A stretch of DNA of 64,000 nucleotides from Rutidosis leptorrhynchoides. Lineage: Eukaryota > Streptophyta > Magnoliopsida > Asterales > Asteraceae. Both the position numbers and the translations under genes were made by a program. Below, piece after piece: positions 11,543-23,807 of this stretch. How positions within the stretch are numbered: the first letter of the stretch is position 1; each line of letters starts with the position of its first letter. Under the pieces are notes generated by a model that did no database searches, was not told the DNA's origin, and was given only the letters and a program-made list of their open reading frames with translations. The DNA lies in contig NC_092333.1 in assembly GCF_046630445.1 (NCBI RefSeq), forward strand, positions 335,493,501 to 335,557,500, given 5' to 3'.

Positions 11543-12077
11543 ATCTCCCCCTTTGCATTGATTGTGTGCAAAAATTTAGCAACCTTACTAATTACATACA
11601 AAAGATCTAAAACTACAAGTCTAGTCTTCTATTTATGTATGTAGCCGTTGTTGACGATCTTGAATTTCTTGAATTCTTGGAGCTTCAACGTACTTCTTGA
11701 GAATCTTCTACGAATTTGCAAATTGCTGAAGATCTCGTACTTTCCCTTATATCTCCCCCTCAAAATGTGATTAACCCTTAAGCATATTTTGATCTGAGAG
11801 GGAAAGGGTATCAGAGCCTACGTAAAGATAATCGACGTTGAATCTTCTTGCATAGCTCCCCCTTGACTAATGCGGAAACTTAATCAAGGTATCAAAGTCA
11901 GGAATCATGGTAAGCATGTGTTCACTCCCCCTGGAAAGAATAACCGGTGCTCCCCCTGGAAGTAAGAACACTCTCTCCCCCTTGACAAGTTACGTCAGTC
12001 AAGGTATGATGTTTAATATCTCTTTGAAGACCGGGTTCCATACAGAAGTATATGGAAACCTTAGTGAAGTCAAATCA

Positions 12078-13376
12078 TCATCGTTTGAAATACCACTGGT
12101 AGGTATTATCAATTGCATCTATGGATTCTTCACTCCACTTTGTCTGGACACTTGGTTTAGCTTTTGAGAATAGTTCTGGTGGTAGTGAAGGGAATGAATT
12201 TTTAGCCATGTTTACGGATCTTGGCTTAAACTTGAGTAACTCTTGAAAAGAGTATTTGGTTTTTGTTGTTTTTGCGGAAACGGGTGTGGTGCAAGATTTG
12301 ATTGACACTTGTTTTCGAAACTGAATCTTTGAAGTTTTAGAAACTAGGTCAACTTTGGTGCGAGGGGTTTTTCTCGGACCTATGGATGACTTCTTGGTTT
12401 TGTGTGGAAACCAACCATATTGATCGCGATAACCCGTAATTTCTCCATTCTCCCCGTATGTGGTTTTCAGAAACGGATGATTCACGTTGGTTTCATAACC
12501 GGAATAAATCTTTTTGCTCGAGGAAAATGTTGTCTTAGGTGTAGAAAATGTAGGAAGAGTGGATTTCGTCTTGATGACCTTCTTCTCAACCGTGTGAGGA
12601 GAATTAGGAATCGTCGTCGTTGATGTATCCACTACTGATATCAGATCAGTATTAACTCCTAGTGACATCATATTGGGTTTCGGAATTGGTGTTGATTTAA
12701 CATCTAACTCCTTTTGTAACTCAGACATGCGTTTCTCAAAGTCACACATTAATGTTCGATTTTGATTGCGAAGTTGAGTGATGATCTTTGAATCAAGCTC
12801 ACGTTCCTTGGAAATTATTAGCTTTTCAATAACCTGTGAACGAAGATCCTGAATGACGTGAGCGGTACTCTCATCTTTTTCTTTGAAAGTCTTTGCTTGA
12901 CTCTCTAAGTCACTTTGAAGAGTAGTCACTTTCTTTCGAAGCTTTTCAGATTCTGATTTATTGTATGCAACCAGAGATTCCAGTTCTTTGATTTGAGATT
13001 GCAACTTGGAAATCTCTAAAGATGTCGTTTGAACTTCTTGTTCTTTCATCTGTTGAAGTTCTATTTGAAGTTGTTGATGAAGTTTGTATTGTATAAAGAT
13101 ACAATTGGAAGGTTTATTTCTGTTGTGGCACAAACAACTATATTCATAATGTGCAGTCTCTTCAACAGACGATGGTTCGGGTGGAGTCATTAACAAAGCA
13201 ATCGACTCAAGATTTGTAGCTTTTGTCGCTTCCACAAATCAGATAAATGCACATTTTTCGGGAGTGTTGTAACAACAAGAACATCTCTTGTCTCGATGAT
13301 TGAATCTCACAATCAAATCGGGTTTCATCATCACAAAACGTTGAATAATATCAAGTATTATCGCCTTTTCTCCCCC
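12078..13376 (-). pseudogene. Gag-like coiled-coil ORF of the Copia-type element
   Basis: The minus-strand frame is open from 13376 to 12078 except for a TGA at 13239-13241. The main block (385 codons from 13235) starts without an ATG just after that stop, so the stop probably breaks a longer gag. Visible parts are a Cys/His cluster near the N-terminus (CLCHNRNKPSNC, and CSCCYNTPEKC upstream of the stop), a long heptad-rich coiled coil of about 150 residues rich in Gln, Glu, Lys and Leu, and a basic Ser/Thr-rich C-terminal half ending in QWYFKR. Gag packages element RNA into virus-like particles. I see no standard CCHC knuckle. A host-gene origin of the coiled coil is possible but not shown. 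Confidence 0.6.
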
Positions 13377-14967
13377 TCAAAATATGATTCCGGTGAATCA
13401 AATTTTGTTTTTGAACGTTTCGTTAACTTTTGTTAAGTCCTCGTTAATCTAGATTCGGTAAGGGACAACCCTTGTAAATTCTGATAAACAGACAGGGGCT
13501 GAAAATGTCAAATTTGCACTCAGATTCGATAAAGGACTGCTGTTGCAAAAACCTCAAATTTGTCAGGGACTAAAGATGTAAAAATGCCACCAAAGTTGAG
13601 TTGTTGGGCTTTAAGTATTCGGTAAGCTGTTGGGCCCAAGGATTTGTTAATCCCAATTAGTAATTCAGATTCGTTAAGCCCAATTATTATTGAGCAGCCC
13701 AATTATAACTGTATCAATCCAATAATACCAATGATCTACAGAATGAGATACCGAAGCAATAACCAAGCCTGGATACCGAAGCTTATACCGAGTTTGGATA
13801 CTGAAGCATATTCAATTCTCAATACCGAATGTGTTCTTGAAGATTAACACCAAATTTTGTGAAATTCGAATATGATGAATTTGAGCTTCAAAGTTGATTG
13901 AAAAATAAGCTCTAGGCAGCGATTAAGATTTGTTGAGATGAATTTAATTCCAAAACATGACCAAATTTGAAGAATCATGCTCGAACAACTACTTTTATCA
14001 ACATATGAGCTTGAAACTTAATCTTCAATTATAAGCACTTTCAAGTCATTGATCCTTCATAAAAAAAATGTGTGAAATCGTTCACCTAGTGCTCGACAAA
14101 CACCAATTGAACTTGTAACAACACATAAATCACGAATTTGATTGATGAAAATTCTTTTGACTTTCGTATCCGGACCTTTGACTCTCGAATTCGAAGTCGA
14201 TTCTTCAAATTAAGATATGATATTTTACAGCGAGTATCACAAAGTGATTTGCAACAACTTTGTAATTTTAGATTTCTTCAATTCATTCCGAAACGATCTG
14301 GAGGCCAAAACGGTTAGTGTTTTTGAAGAATGATAAACATCAACCAATTCAGTTCAAATATGTTGTTGTAGATGAAATATGATGAACGAGATTTAGAATA
14401 TTGATTAGAAGCTCGATTCTGATCTCTATTTGTACATGTATCTCCTTTTGATGAATTTAATTTGGAGGATGAAAATAAGAATACGAGTACTGTAGGTTTG
14501 AGATGTGAAGTTTATTTGATAAACTCGGTACAGTATCATTTTTATGAGATTCGGTATATATATATTTTTTTATTTGATGATCGATGTTGATTTGTGTAAG
14601 GTTGAAGATGATAGATGAATAAGGAGAGAGAGAGGTTCGATGATGATAGATGTATCTGTATTTGGTACAGCAAAAAAATGAGAGAAGAGAGATGATTGAG
14701 GTTACTGTAGTTGTTTGGAAGAAAAAAAAATAGATTCGGTATTCTATTTTTTATTTTATTTTTGTATTTGTGAATATTTGATGAGATTCGGTAATGTTAA
14801 AATGAAATTCGAATTCGGTAATTTTTGAGTTTGAAGATTCGAAGATTTGGTTGAATATTCGATGAAGATATGAAGATGTGTATGAAGATTAGATGAAGAT
14901 TCGTTGAAGATTCGAAGATGATTATGAAGATTCACACGATATTCTCGAATCGATGCTAAAAGCTTTT
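13377..14967 (-). other. Leader and untranslated region of the Copia-type element
   Basis: AT-rich, with no supported ORF. It contains many scattered GATTCGGTA and GAAGATTCG motifs between the PBS and the gag-like frame, and a reverse-oriented CTCCCCCT motif at about 13370. Confidence 0.5.
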
Positions 14968-14981
14968 GCTCTGATACCAAT

Positions 14982-15213
14982 TGATGAGGTGTGTTGGGAT
15001 AAATATCGTATGAATGTGTGTGAAGGTAGAAATATTGTAGAGAGAAAACTAGAATTCTATTCCACAACTTCCTTGAACACCTTTACATATCTTTGGCTAT
15101 GTGTGTGAATGGCTCACTTCTAAGGTTGCCTTGTGGGATATATATAGCACTCGTCTATATCCCACCATTACAAGGCTTAGCACACAATCTATGCAATTCC
15201 CGGGGTCCTAACA
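14982..15213 (-). repeat. 5' LTR of the Copia-type element
   Basis: 232 bp. The PBS complement GCTCTGATACCAA at 14968-14980 is adjacent, fixing this as the 5' LTR of a minus-strand element. The outer flank is ATTGG. Confidence 0.9.
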
Positions 15214-15218
15214 ATTGG

Positions 15219-15346
15219 AATGCCATCATACGAGATGCTTTATGAAAGAAAGTGCCGATCCCCAATTTGTTGGAGTGAGTTAGGTCAACGAGAAATTGGA
15301 AGTACCAATTTTGTTCAAGAGACAAATCAAACGATTGAGATGATTC
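15219..15346 (+). pseudogene. Chromovirus integrase, part 2 of 3
   Basis: The reading resumes after the Copia insertion with [20 protein letters not shown], the conserved region just past the catalytic Glu in Ty3 integrases. Reading continues to 15351, where the solo LTR begins. The five bases GTGCA (15347-15351) are the TSD. Confidence 0.85.
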
Positions 15347-16289
15347 GTGCATATAACAACCCTCAAATTTTCATACTTGCAATGACTATTTTACCCCTAG
15401 GGTTTTTGCATGCTTATTAATATTGAAATTAATAAGTACTTACTCTACTTTAATACAGCGTTGACCAAATATTATTTTTTTTGTCGACACATTTTGTTAA
15501 TTAAAGTTTATATTATTTTTAATATACTTTAGTTAATAATACAAGTATTAAAATTAATATGTGACTATGTGTTAGTACATTCCTATGTATAACGTTTTTA
15601 TTCGATGAATCGTCTCGGTTTCCAAACCAACGATTATATTTTTGTAATTTCCAAATTCGAATTATTTTAATACGATATTTCAGTGTCGTATGGGTTAGTA
15701 AATATTCCTATATTTTTTTAATTCATGAGATTTCATATTCTCGCGTAATTTTAATCGCGTAGCGTTATTTATCTTGAATCGAGTTTGTTTATTATTCAGA
15801 CAAAGGTCAAAAAGGTCAAACTAATGAATTGGGCCATTTTAGCTCAATTTGACCGAATCTTTTTGGGAGCCCAATGAGTTATTCATTTATTCCTTCTAAT
15901 TAAGTTTAGCCTACTACCAAACTTAAAAAAATTAAATTAAATAATTACATTTATGATATTATCGTTATTTATTATTATTATATATATATAAAATAAGAAT
16001 AATAACATTAATGGGAGTACTACTTCCACAATTAAATTTATATAAATCTAATTTAATTTTTTTTACTTAATACATATATGTTCATATTTATTTATCCTAA
16101 ATAAAAGACTAATATAATTATGATCGTTAATTTAAAATTTCATATAAATGGTCTACATATTGAGTCAGACTAAAAGAAAAAAAGAGGGATAATGTTAAAT
16201 TCCAAGTACTTCGTAGCATCCTCAGCTAAAATATTCAGATATAAACACCTTGAGATTTTATAATTATATACGGATTTATTTTAAAAAAA

Positions 16290-16325
<36 letters not shown>

Positions 16326-17934
16326 AAAATAATAATATTCCTACTGATCGGCTCCTCATTTTTAGGCCAAACCCTTTTGATTTGTCACTAGCTTCTTTGT
16401 TAAGACTTATCTCTTTATCACAACTCATTTGAAAAAAATAAAAATAAATAAATAAATAAAAAAAGCACCCCTAGTATCCTCGGCCGAACTCCCCACAAAA
16501 TAGCCAAAACCAAACTTTTATTTATTTGATACATATTTGCTTTTATTCACAATTCTCATATCACTTGTCAAAAAAAAATATATCGTATACTCCTCATGTT
16601 CTTTTGCGATCGACAGAACCTTCAAACCTCAAAAACCAGTCGACTAAAATTTATCATCATAATTCTTCATCATCTCTGAAGTTGGTTTGCATATTTGTAC
16701 TCCTCTCGATCCGTTATACGTTTCTATCCGTCTCGTTCCTTGATTTGAGGTAGACCTAAGCTTCATCTTTTTCAATTATTACTTATTATAATGTTATTTT
16801 AGTTGTATGATTAGTTGTAGTGCTTGTGGATAAATTTTATGGTGTTTGAATAATTAAAACATGTTAAAAAACTTGATATTTAATAATTATATAATTGGGA
16901 CAGATTTATATCTGTTAATTTCGGGCATCATGCCATTATTTTAAGATGAACCTAAGTTGCTCATCGTGATCCTCATGAAGAGTAGTGCAATTTACATATA
17001 AGATTTGCGTTAAACAGACGTATAGAACTCAAATTATGAATTATTGAAGTCTATATAAATTTTATATATAACATAATATTATACAGCTGTTGTACTCTCG
17101 AAATTCGAGTCTGATCTGGGTTGTTTTGTCGTGTTCAACGTGTCGGGATCGATTATGCGACTCAAAAATATATAAAGAACGTTAAAACGGACGTACGGTT
17201 AAAAAGATACGATTAAAACAAGTTTTGGAATAAATATATTTATACATACGAATCTGATCAGGTCACCTCGGGATGTGTACGAGCCGATATCAAAATTTCT
17301 GGGTTCACGAGTGTGTGTGTGTATCGAAAAATTAATAAGTTTGGACTCTTGATTCATGTCGTTTGCAATTTTTATGAATTAGATATGATTTTTCAAAGTA
17401 TGTAAAAATAATTTTTTTTTTTTAAGAATGCTGATTGAGAAAATGAGTTTTTGTCGAAATCGTGTCGATCACCAAGGTCATTTAAACGCTGTAAAAATCG
17501 TCAAATAAATCATGCAGTATCTTGATATCAAGGGGAAGCTATTGGTTTTTCTCGTTTATCAAACCGAATCCCGAGCGTCGTTTTAAAAATTGTCAAAGTG
17601 GGTCACCTGAGCGCACTTGTACTTTTTCTGAAAAGCTGAAACGAAATTACTGAAATGTCAAAACGGCATCGGTTATCACGAGTTGCTCAAACTGAGTTGG
17701 ATCCTGAAAATATTTGTGTAGTCTCTTTGTGGTAAAAAGTAACACTTGGCATTGACCGTTTTTAAAGTTAGGTCCCACTGATTTTTATAAAAATTCCCAA
17801 AGTGGACAGTTTAGGCATTTTTCCAATATTTTTGAGTTTGTAATTGTTCTAAGTCATTAAATTACTAATACTAATATTATGATAATATGATTTTAAAATG
17901 AGTATAAATAAGTTTTAAAGATTGTTTTGAGTCT

Positions 17935-18012
17935 TGTTGACTTTCAAAGTTGATCGTTGACTTTTGGGTTGACTTTTCAGTTGACTTTTTTATTTGACTT
18001 TTGTTTGACTTA
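17935..18012. promoter_or_regulatory. Cluster of TTGAC (W-box core) motifs
   Basis: Six TTGAC cores, mostly GTTGACTTTT, fall within about 80 bp inside the solo LTR. TTGAC is the core recognised by WRKY factors. Binding is inferred, and the AT-rich TTGACTTTT phrase could also be a decayed simple repeat. Confidence 0.4.
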
Positions 18013-18019
18013 AGTGGAC

Positions 18020-18120
18020 TTTCTAAATAAAGAAACTTTTAAAAATAGAAACTTACTATAAAAAGAAACTTACCTAAAATAGAATATTTCTAAAAGTGGA
18101 AACTTACTAAAAATAGAAAA
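18020..18120. repeat. Short tandem repeat of AGAAACTTAC-like units
   Basis: Four or five degenerate copies of (A/T)AGAAACTTACTAAAA follow the TTGAC cluster directly. Confidence 0.6.
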
Positions 18121-19010
18121 TGTGTGTAACACTTTAACTTATTCAAATCTTTTGTCACATAATTTCAAAGCCACTTCAAGCACTAGGACTATCATACAAT
18201 GACATGACATAAGTTAGATATATTCTGACCTATCATATTATTTAGGTTGGAGTCTAGATCACTCTTGATCTTCATTATTCACGTACTTGTTATATCTTCT
18301 CCTGCTATTTTAAGGTGAACTTCATAGCCCCACTTTTTAACTGTTTCTATTACTTATTTTGAACTTTTGGGGTGAGACACATGCTTGCTTTCTAACTGTT
18401 TTACGCTTAGACACAAGTACCTGAAAACTGTTTAACTGTGATGACATGCTTTGATTCATGCTAAATCCCTACCATGATATCGTTAATTGCTACGTATAAA
18501 GGCAAGCTTAGTTATTGTGAATAGCGCTATTGAGAGTGACGTCTCTAACCATTTGACCGTTGGTCTCTGGTTACATAATAATGATTAAACGACACTGATA
18601 GTTCAAGGTGTCCTAGGGTAACTTTGTTTACGTCTCGAAATCATAACTTCAGCATTTACTTTTGATAACTAAATCTTGTGGTCTAAAAACTTGATATGAT
18701 TATTAAACCTATGTTGTTCACTTAACCATTTTGGTTGACACTTTTAAGCATGTTTTGTCTTAGGTGAAGATTGCTAAAGATTTTTTTTGCTATTTGGACT
18801 TTGCTACTTTTGGAGTCCGCATTTATATATTCATATTATTGCATTAGAACATTAAAGTTTACAATTGAAATGACTTAATACTTTCCGCTGCTTTAATACA
18901 TTGGTTTTAATTAAAACGTCTCATTTAGAATCGTTCTCGTTTATACATACTTGTGTTGTGATATTGTGAAGTCATATTTCCCCGGCCCTATTTGGGGTTA
19001 TGACAGTGCA

Positions 19011-19525
19011 CGTCTCAAGGTGGCACAAAATCGATAAAAGTTGTATGCGGATAAACGTAGGAGACCGATTGAGTTCCAAGAATGTGATATGGTGATACTT
19101 AAGGTGTCGCCATGGAAATGTGTAATTTCGTTCTGGAAGGGGGGAAAATTGGCTCCTCGGTTTATCGGACCATTTAAAGTGTTGGCACGTGTTGGTGAAG
19201 TTGCCTATCGGTTAGAGTTACCCAGAGAGCTTGTGGGGATTCATAACACATTTCATATTTCCTATCTTTGCAAGTGTCTTGCGGATGACTCGATGTGGAT
19301 TTTGTTGAATAAGATTACTCTAAACAACAAATTAGAGTATGTGGAAGAGCCGGTTGCGATTCTTGACGAAAAAGTTAAAGGGATTCAGAATATGAGAATT
19401 CGAACTTACAATGTGCAATGTCGTCACTGAAAAGGGTCCGAGTGTACTTGGGAATCCGAGGATTTTGTGTTGGAGGTTTTGCCATCGTTACATGCTGCTT
19501 GGATCATGGGGACGCGATGCGGTCC
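19011..19525 (+). pseudogene. Chromovirus integrase C-terminus and chromodomain-like end, part 3 of 3
   Basis: The reading resumes after the solo LTR with KLYADKRRRPIEFQECDMV, then the GPF/Y-type module RFIGPFKVLARVGEVAYRLE and HNTFHISYL. The end (YVEEPVAILDEKVKG ... TWESEDFVLE) matches the chromodomain-like tail of Tekay-type integrases, which is thought to bind modified histones and steer integration. A stop lies before 19041 and another at 19428-19430 splits the tail. Part of the same dead pol as 10903-11310 and 15219-15346. Confidence 0.85.
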
Positions 19526-19538
19526 AAGTGGGGGAGAT
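19525..19538 (+). other. PPT of the broken chromovirus (family B)
   Basis: CAAGTGGGGGAGATT lies directly before the LTR start TGTAATAGCTCG. Confidence 0.7.
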
Positions 19539-21200
19539 TGTAATAGCTCGTGACCATCAATTCTGCTCATAGGTCGCGTCATGACCCTTTCTGTCGCGTC
19601 GCGACTCTAGCCTGTTTCTGGTGGACTCTTTTGTAAATTATATTAAATAAGTATGGGGACTAAATGGCAATTTTGCATGGTCGGGTTGGAAAGAGATTTA
19701 GCAGATTTTGGGTTTTCACTTCTCACTTTTCATCTCTTCAAACACTCCCAAAGTTAGAGAGAAGAAATCCTAGTAAGAGAAAGCTTAGACCTTGTGAAGA
19801 AGAATCTCAATCCAACCCACATTCAAGTTCCATCTTGTTGTAGCTGCGATTTAGTGTTGTATGACACTTGTGGTAAGAACCCTAACTCTAATTTTATGTG
19901 TGATTTCATGTTTTGGTTGGGGTTTGGGTTGGTGATGAGTCTAAAACCCAATTAATTGTGACATTAGGTTCTTGGGGTATGATTTGGGTATATAAACCCC
20001 AGTTTGTGATTTTTAGTTTGAATGACGAATTTGCAAGTGCATGACCTTGCAAAAGCTAGATATTCACTAGAACACTTGAAATTTGGTGGGTTTGTTGTTG
20101 TATGAACTAGGTTTTGGAGGTAAACCATCATTTAGGTCAAATGGGTCTAAGAGTACTTCAAGTACTAGACCTAGAGTTGAATTGGTGGATTTGGGAACTA
20201 AATCACTAGCTATTAGTGGTTTAGGGTGTTAAGTCATGGTCTTGACTTGGTTTGGTGGCCATGTGCAAAATGGGTTGAAATTGCATTTGGGGTATTTTGG
20301 GTTGTAAGAGCTATAGTTGATTATAGCTTGATATGTGTATGTGGATTAGGTGAATTGAAGTTGGTTGATTATGAAGCTCAAGCTTTGGTGTTAATTCATC
20401 TAGTTGAACAATGTGAGTGGAATACTTATGCATTTATGTATATGGTTTACTTGCTTGTGTTTGATGTGGTTTAGTGATTCTAAGTGTCGGTTTCACTAGA
20501 GTGATTTCCAAGTGTGGTTGATTAAAAATACATTGTGGACTGTATCGTGACCAAGATGGTCCACGACGCGATGATGACCTGTTTAAAAAAAATGTGTGTC
20601 GATTTCGGTAACGGGTTGGAGTCGTTTCAAAAGCTTACTTTCGGAAGATTGAAACACATGATTTATATGATCCCAAGGTATGTGTTCGCACTTGCAAGGT
20701 AAAGTGAGGTTGAAGTATGTCACTTCTTAATAGGTTTCTTGAAAATTTGCATTGCATGAGCAAGATTAAAGAAAACTACCTATATGGACATGAGGTTTTT
20801 GCCACTTCAAGAAAGCTTGGGAGTTAGCTTTTGATATGTTCTTGAATGAATTGGGACACACGGCTTGTAAAGTGTCAAGTTTGTATTGTAAACAATAAGA
20901 AACAAATGTGTATATTATCTTCTCGTTTTCATGTGGATGGATGGGTTCAAACGTTAGAGCACCCTGATTTTTGAATTCTTGATATGCGTTATATACAAAG
21001 ATGGAAATTTAATTCTTTAATCATTTCCATTTATACATTAGTTTGTCTGTTTGTTGGTATTTAGTGGATCAAGGATTACACCAAATGGGGGGGGGGGATT
21101 TATTGCTGATTTAATCATCTAACTAAGGATTTGGTGTAATTGCATTTGCTAAGTAGAGAAGCTTAGTAATCTATTGATACTCTCAAACGGATTCGGTGAA
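19539..21200 (+). mobile_element. 3' LTR of the broken chromovirus (family B), right end unresolved
   Basis: Starts TGTAATAGCTCGTGACC after the PPT. Near the start it carries the palindromic pair GGTCGCGTCATGACC and GTCGCGTCGCGAC (19571-19605). No second copy exists in the window to define its end, and 21200 is only a working limit. A run of 11 G lies at 21087-21097. No gene is supported; the 82-codon frame at 20226 has no recognisable feature. Confidence 0.5.
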
Positions 21201-22200
21201 GTGCGGGGTGCACGTTCATAAAGAGTGGAATATATTACGGTAATGGAAACGAGAATGTAGTGATCGTGTAGTGGATTAAAACTGGGCTACCTTACTAGAC
21301 TGAGGATGGAACTCCGTGGAAAATCAGGTATGGTGAAAGGCATAAGTCAAGTGGCATGCCGTTCCACTTTTTAGCACGTCGTACCAAGTCTGATTTTGGG
21401 GTTGGCAGTAACAAAGTGGCACGCCGTGCCAACACCTGATTCTCGCAGTTTTAGGGCAGTTTTTGCTATAAGTTCCTATGACCACCACATTTGTTCAAAG
21501 TGTTTTTCATACCATTTCTCTGCAAAAACACACAGTAAAAAACCTTTACATACTCTTTGATTAATTCTATTTTAGCCAAGAAGATTAATCACTCCTTGTC
21601 TTATCCTAATCGAGATTTCGTGTAACCCTTGACTAACTGTGTCGAAATACTTGATTCGAAACGTGATTCATGACTCAAGGTTCAATCCGGTTGCCTAGAT
21701 TCTGGAACTTAAACCCCATTTATATAACAATTAAAACCTGAAACTCGACCCGATTTTAACCCGGATCCACACCCATCTATATTTTAACTGCTGTTAAGTT
21801 TTCTTGTTAAATTCCTAACGTCTGTTAATACCTGCAACTACAAGTGCACAATTTTAAGAAAAAACTATTCATAATTTACAACTTTATTCCTTCAACTTTC
21901 CAAAATTTCACTATCAGCCCCTGCACGTTGAATATTTTACAAGTTTGGTCCTTGAAATTTTAAAGTTTTTCACTGTTGGTCCTCAACTTTTGTATACTTT
22001 CATCCATGTTCCTGAACCTTATTAATGATTATATCTTTCATCCATGGTCCTAAATGCTTATATATTCAACAAAATAGGCATGAAACCTCTTGAAGTTCGT
22101 GTTTATCTTTTTAGATTTGATTCTTCGACTCAATTAACTCATGTGCGTAACGTATGTCAACAAATAAAGTCATGTATACCGATTTAAGATATATGTGTGT
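21201..22200 (+). mobile_element. LTR-like segment of unassigned family
   Basis: Palindromic units GTGGCATGCCGTTCCA (21351-21366), GCACGTCGTACCA (21374-21386) and GTGGCACGCCGTGCCA (21416-21431) lie upstream of a TATA-like CTATAAGT at about 21467. This is the same layout as the U3 at 3260-3389. Beyond 21850 the sequence has repeated phrases such as TTGGTCCTTGAAATTTTA. No ends were found. Confidence 0.35.
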
Positions 22201-23190
22201 TTTGAAACGTACAAGAGGTGATTTGTGCACATGATACAACGTATACTTACATATTTGAGGATTTAGTTCACTATTATGATACGATTTTCTAATCTGACAT
22301 TATTTGAATGTTAGAGGTTACAGACGAGATATCATTAGCCTGTGTAACCAAGATGTATATGCGGTTTTGGTGTCACGCGTATTATATACTCAGTTGTTTG
22401 AGTTTATCTGATTCATACAAATGAAGATGTGATTCGTGCGAATGTAGCTTTGATTCTTAGTCGTAAGAGTTATTTATAAGACGCACGATCGATCTGCTCA
22501 CAAGTTTTGGTGAGCGAATTATTAGTATTCACTGAAATATTGTTGCACAAAGTTTAGTGGCCGACCCCTTTAGTCCGTTGAACTTATTTAGTAAGTGTTT
22601 ATTATGAACACTAGTGTACTGAGAAGTTTAGTGGGGCAGTTAGAAGTATCTGACTGATATTGACCAACAACGTTTATACTTACACATCAGTTTATGACTT
22701 GATGTGCAAGTAAGTGTGAAAGAACACAGGTCTTCTGAAATGTGTTATTGTCAGGTCATCTGATTATTGATGTGCCAACAACGTATTAGTTCCACAGTTC
22801 AAAAGATTCTGCTTTGTGGAGGGAATCTGTGTTATGATATTAATGTTACGCAATCACGTATACCAATTTGACGTTCTTTGAGAGAGTCTGGTTGACTGAA
22901 GAATTCGTTAGAGATATCGGTATACCTTAGTCTTAGGGGGAGTTTTGCTGCTAATCATGCTACGAAAAACACGTTCAAGTAAAGTTGAAGAAACTACGGG
23001 ATATCGATAGTATTCGACTTAAATGGTGGAATCATTGATGTTCGAAGTTTGATTTATCACGTATTCTATAAGACTTTTGATAGAGCTTGACTTACAGGAG
23101 ATTATGGTACCACTGTAGAGAGTGACTGAAGATTGCAAAAGGTGTTTACAACAACAAGTTCGACAGCAACAAGATTTGCCAACAATGCCC
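22201..23190 (+). other. Degenerate 3' region of a Copia-type element
   Basis: No open reading frame is supported. AGGGGGAGTTTTG at about 22936 and AAGGGGGAGTTTG at 23191 are PPT-like, the second directly before an LTR start. Read as the non-coding tail of a truncated Copia element. Confidence 0.35.
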
Positions 23191-23201
23191 AAGGGGGAGT
23201 T

Positions 23202-23654
23202 TGTGAGTGCCCTTTTTATGTTGTCTGTTGCTGTCGAATAGTCTATGTAAAATAACATTTATGTTGTACACCTATAATGGTAGTGAACACAAGAGAACTC
23301 ACGTCACAGGGGAATATGTGATAAACGATAGAATTATATGTCTGACACACGAGTGACAGAGTCACTCGTGCATGTGAACTGCCAGCTGTATGGTTTAAGA
23401 GCTCAATCGTACGTGTAAGCTGACAAAAGAGCAAACCTATATAAAGAGTTCTTATGGTTCAATTGTAGTTGATGATGATTTGCACATCAACACTTTCACC
23501 TACATGATGGATCATGGTGATTGAATGCCAATAACAGATTATGATTGGTTTGCATTGATTATATTTGAACTTATTCATGTTCTTCACATTTTCAAGCTTA
23601 CGTTTGATACAAATTGCCAATTGATGCTTGTTTAACGATCTAAAGCTCCCAACA
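23202..23654 (+). mobile_element. 3' LTR of a truncated Copia-type element
   Basis: Begins TGTGAGTGCCC right after the PPT, with a TATA-like CCTATATAAAG at about 23433. The end is set at CTCCCAACA as the most plausible CA terminus. There is no second LTR to confirm it. Confidence 0.4.
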
Positions 23655-23807
23655 TCTTAAGCATGAGATATACATTTGGTACGCGCGAATAAACCGACAC
23701 GCATATAGATTTCATCAATTTATTATAACCATGAGTTATATTTGCTTCTACGTGAATGAAACATTATACGTGCTACGAACCTCAAATCGCGCAATAAGCG
23801 CTTCGTT

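Larger units (their letters stand above)
11311..15213 (-). mobile_element. Non-autonomous Copia-type LTR retrotransposon, 3.9 kb, TSD ATTGG
   Basis: Two 232-bp LTRs (11311-11542 and 14982-15213) in minus orientation begin TGTTAGGACCCC and end CCTCATCA. The PBS (TTGGTATCAGAGC on the minus strand, 14968-14980) lies inside the right LTR and the PPT (AAGGGGGAGAT on the minus strand, 11543-11553) inside the left LTR. ATTGG flanks both sides (11306-11310 and 15214-15218), an exact TSD. Only a gag-like ORF is present. No protease, integrase, reverse transcriptase or RNase H is seen, so it would need helper proteins. It is inserted in the integrase core of an older chromovirus. Confidence 0.93.
15352..19005 (+). 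mobile_element. Solo LTR of a Tekay-related chromovirus, 3.65 kb, TSD GTGCA
   Basis: Begins TATAACAACCC (TG mutated to TA; compare TGTGACGACCC) and ends GGGGTTATGACA. GTGCA flanks both ends (15347-15351 and 19006-19010) and the integrase reading continues across it. The stretch at 18720-18830 (CATTTTGGTTGACACTTT, TTTGGAGTCC) is collinear with the 3' half of the other Tekay LTRs, so the family is related but distinct. No PBS, PPT or internal region is present. The rest was probably lost by LTR-LTR recombination. Confidence 0.88.

Noticed and set aside
15352-19005. A full chromovirus between 15352 and 19005
   Set aside because: No PBS, PPT, gag or pol inside. Flanking TSD and LTR-type ends fit a solo LTR.
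20226-20474. 82-codon frame in the family B LTR
   Set aside because: No domain or signal, and it sits in an LTR. Probably chance.
21087-21097. Run of 11 G as a PPT
   Set aside because: No LTR-like start follows, and a homopolymer alone is not enough.
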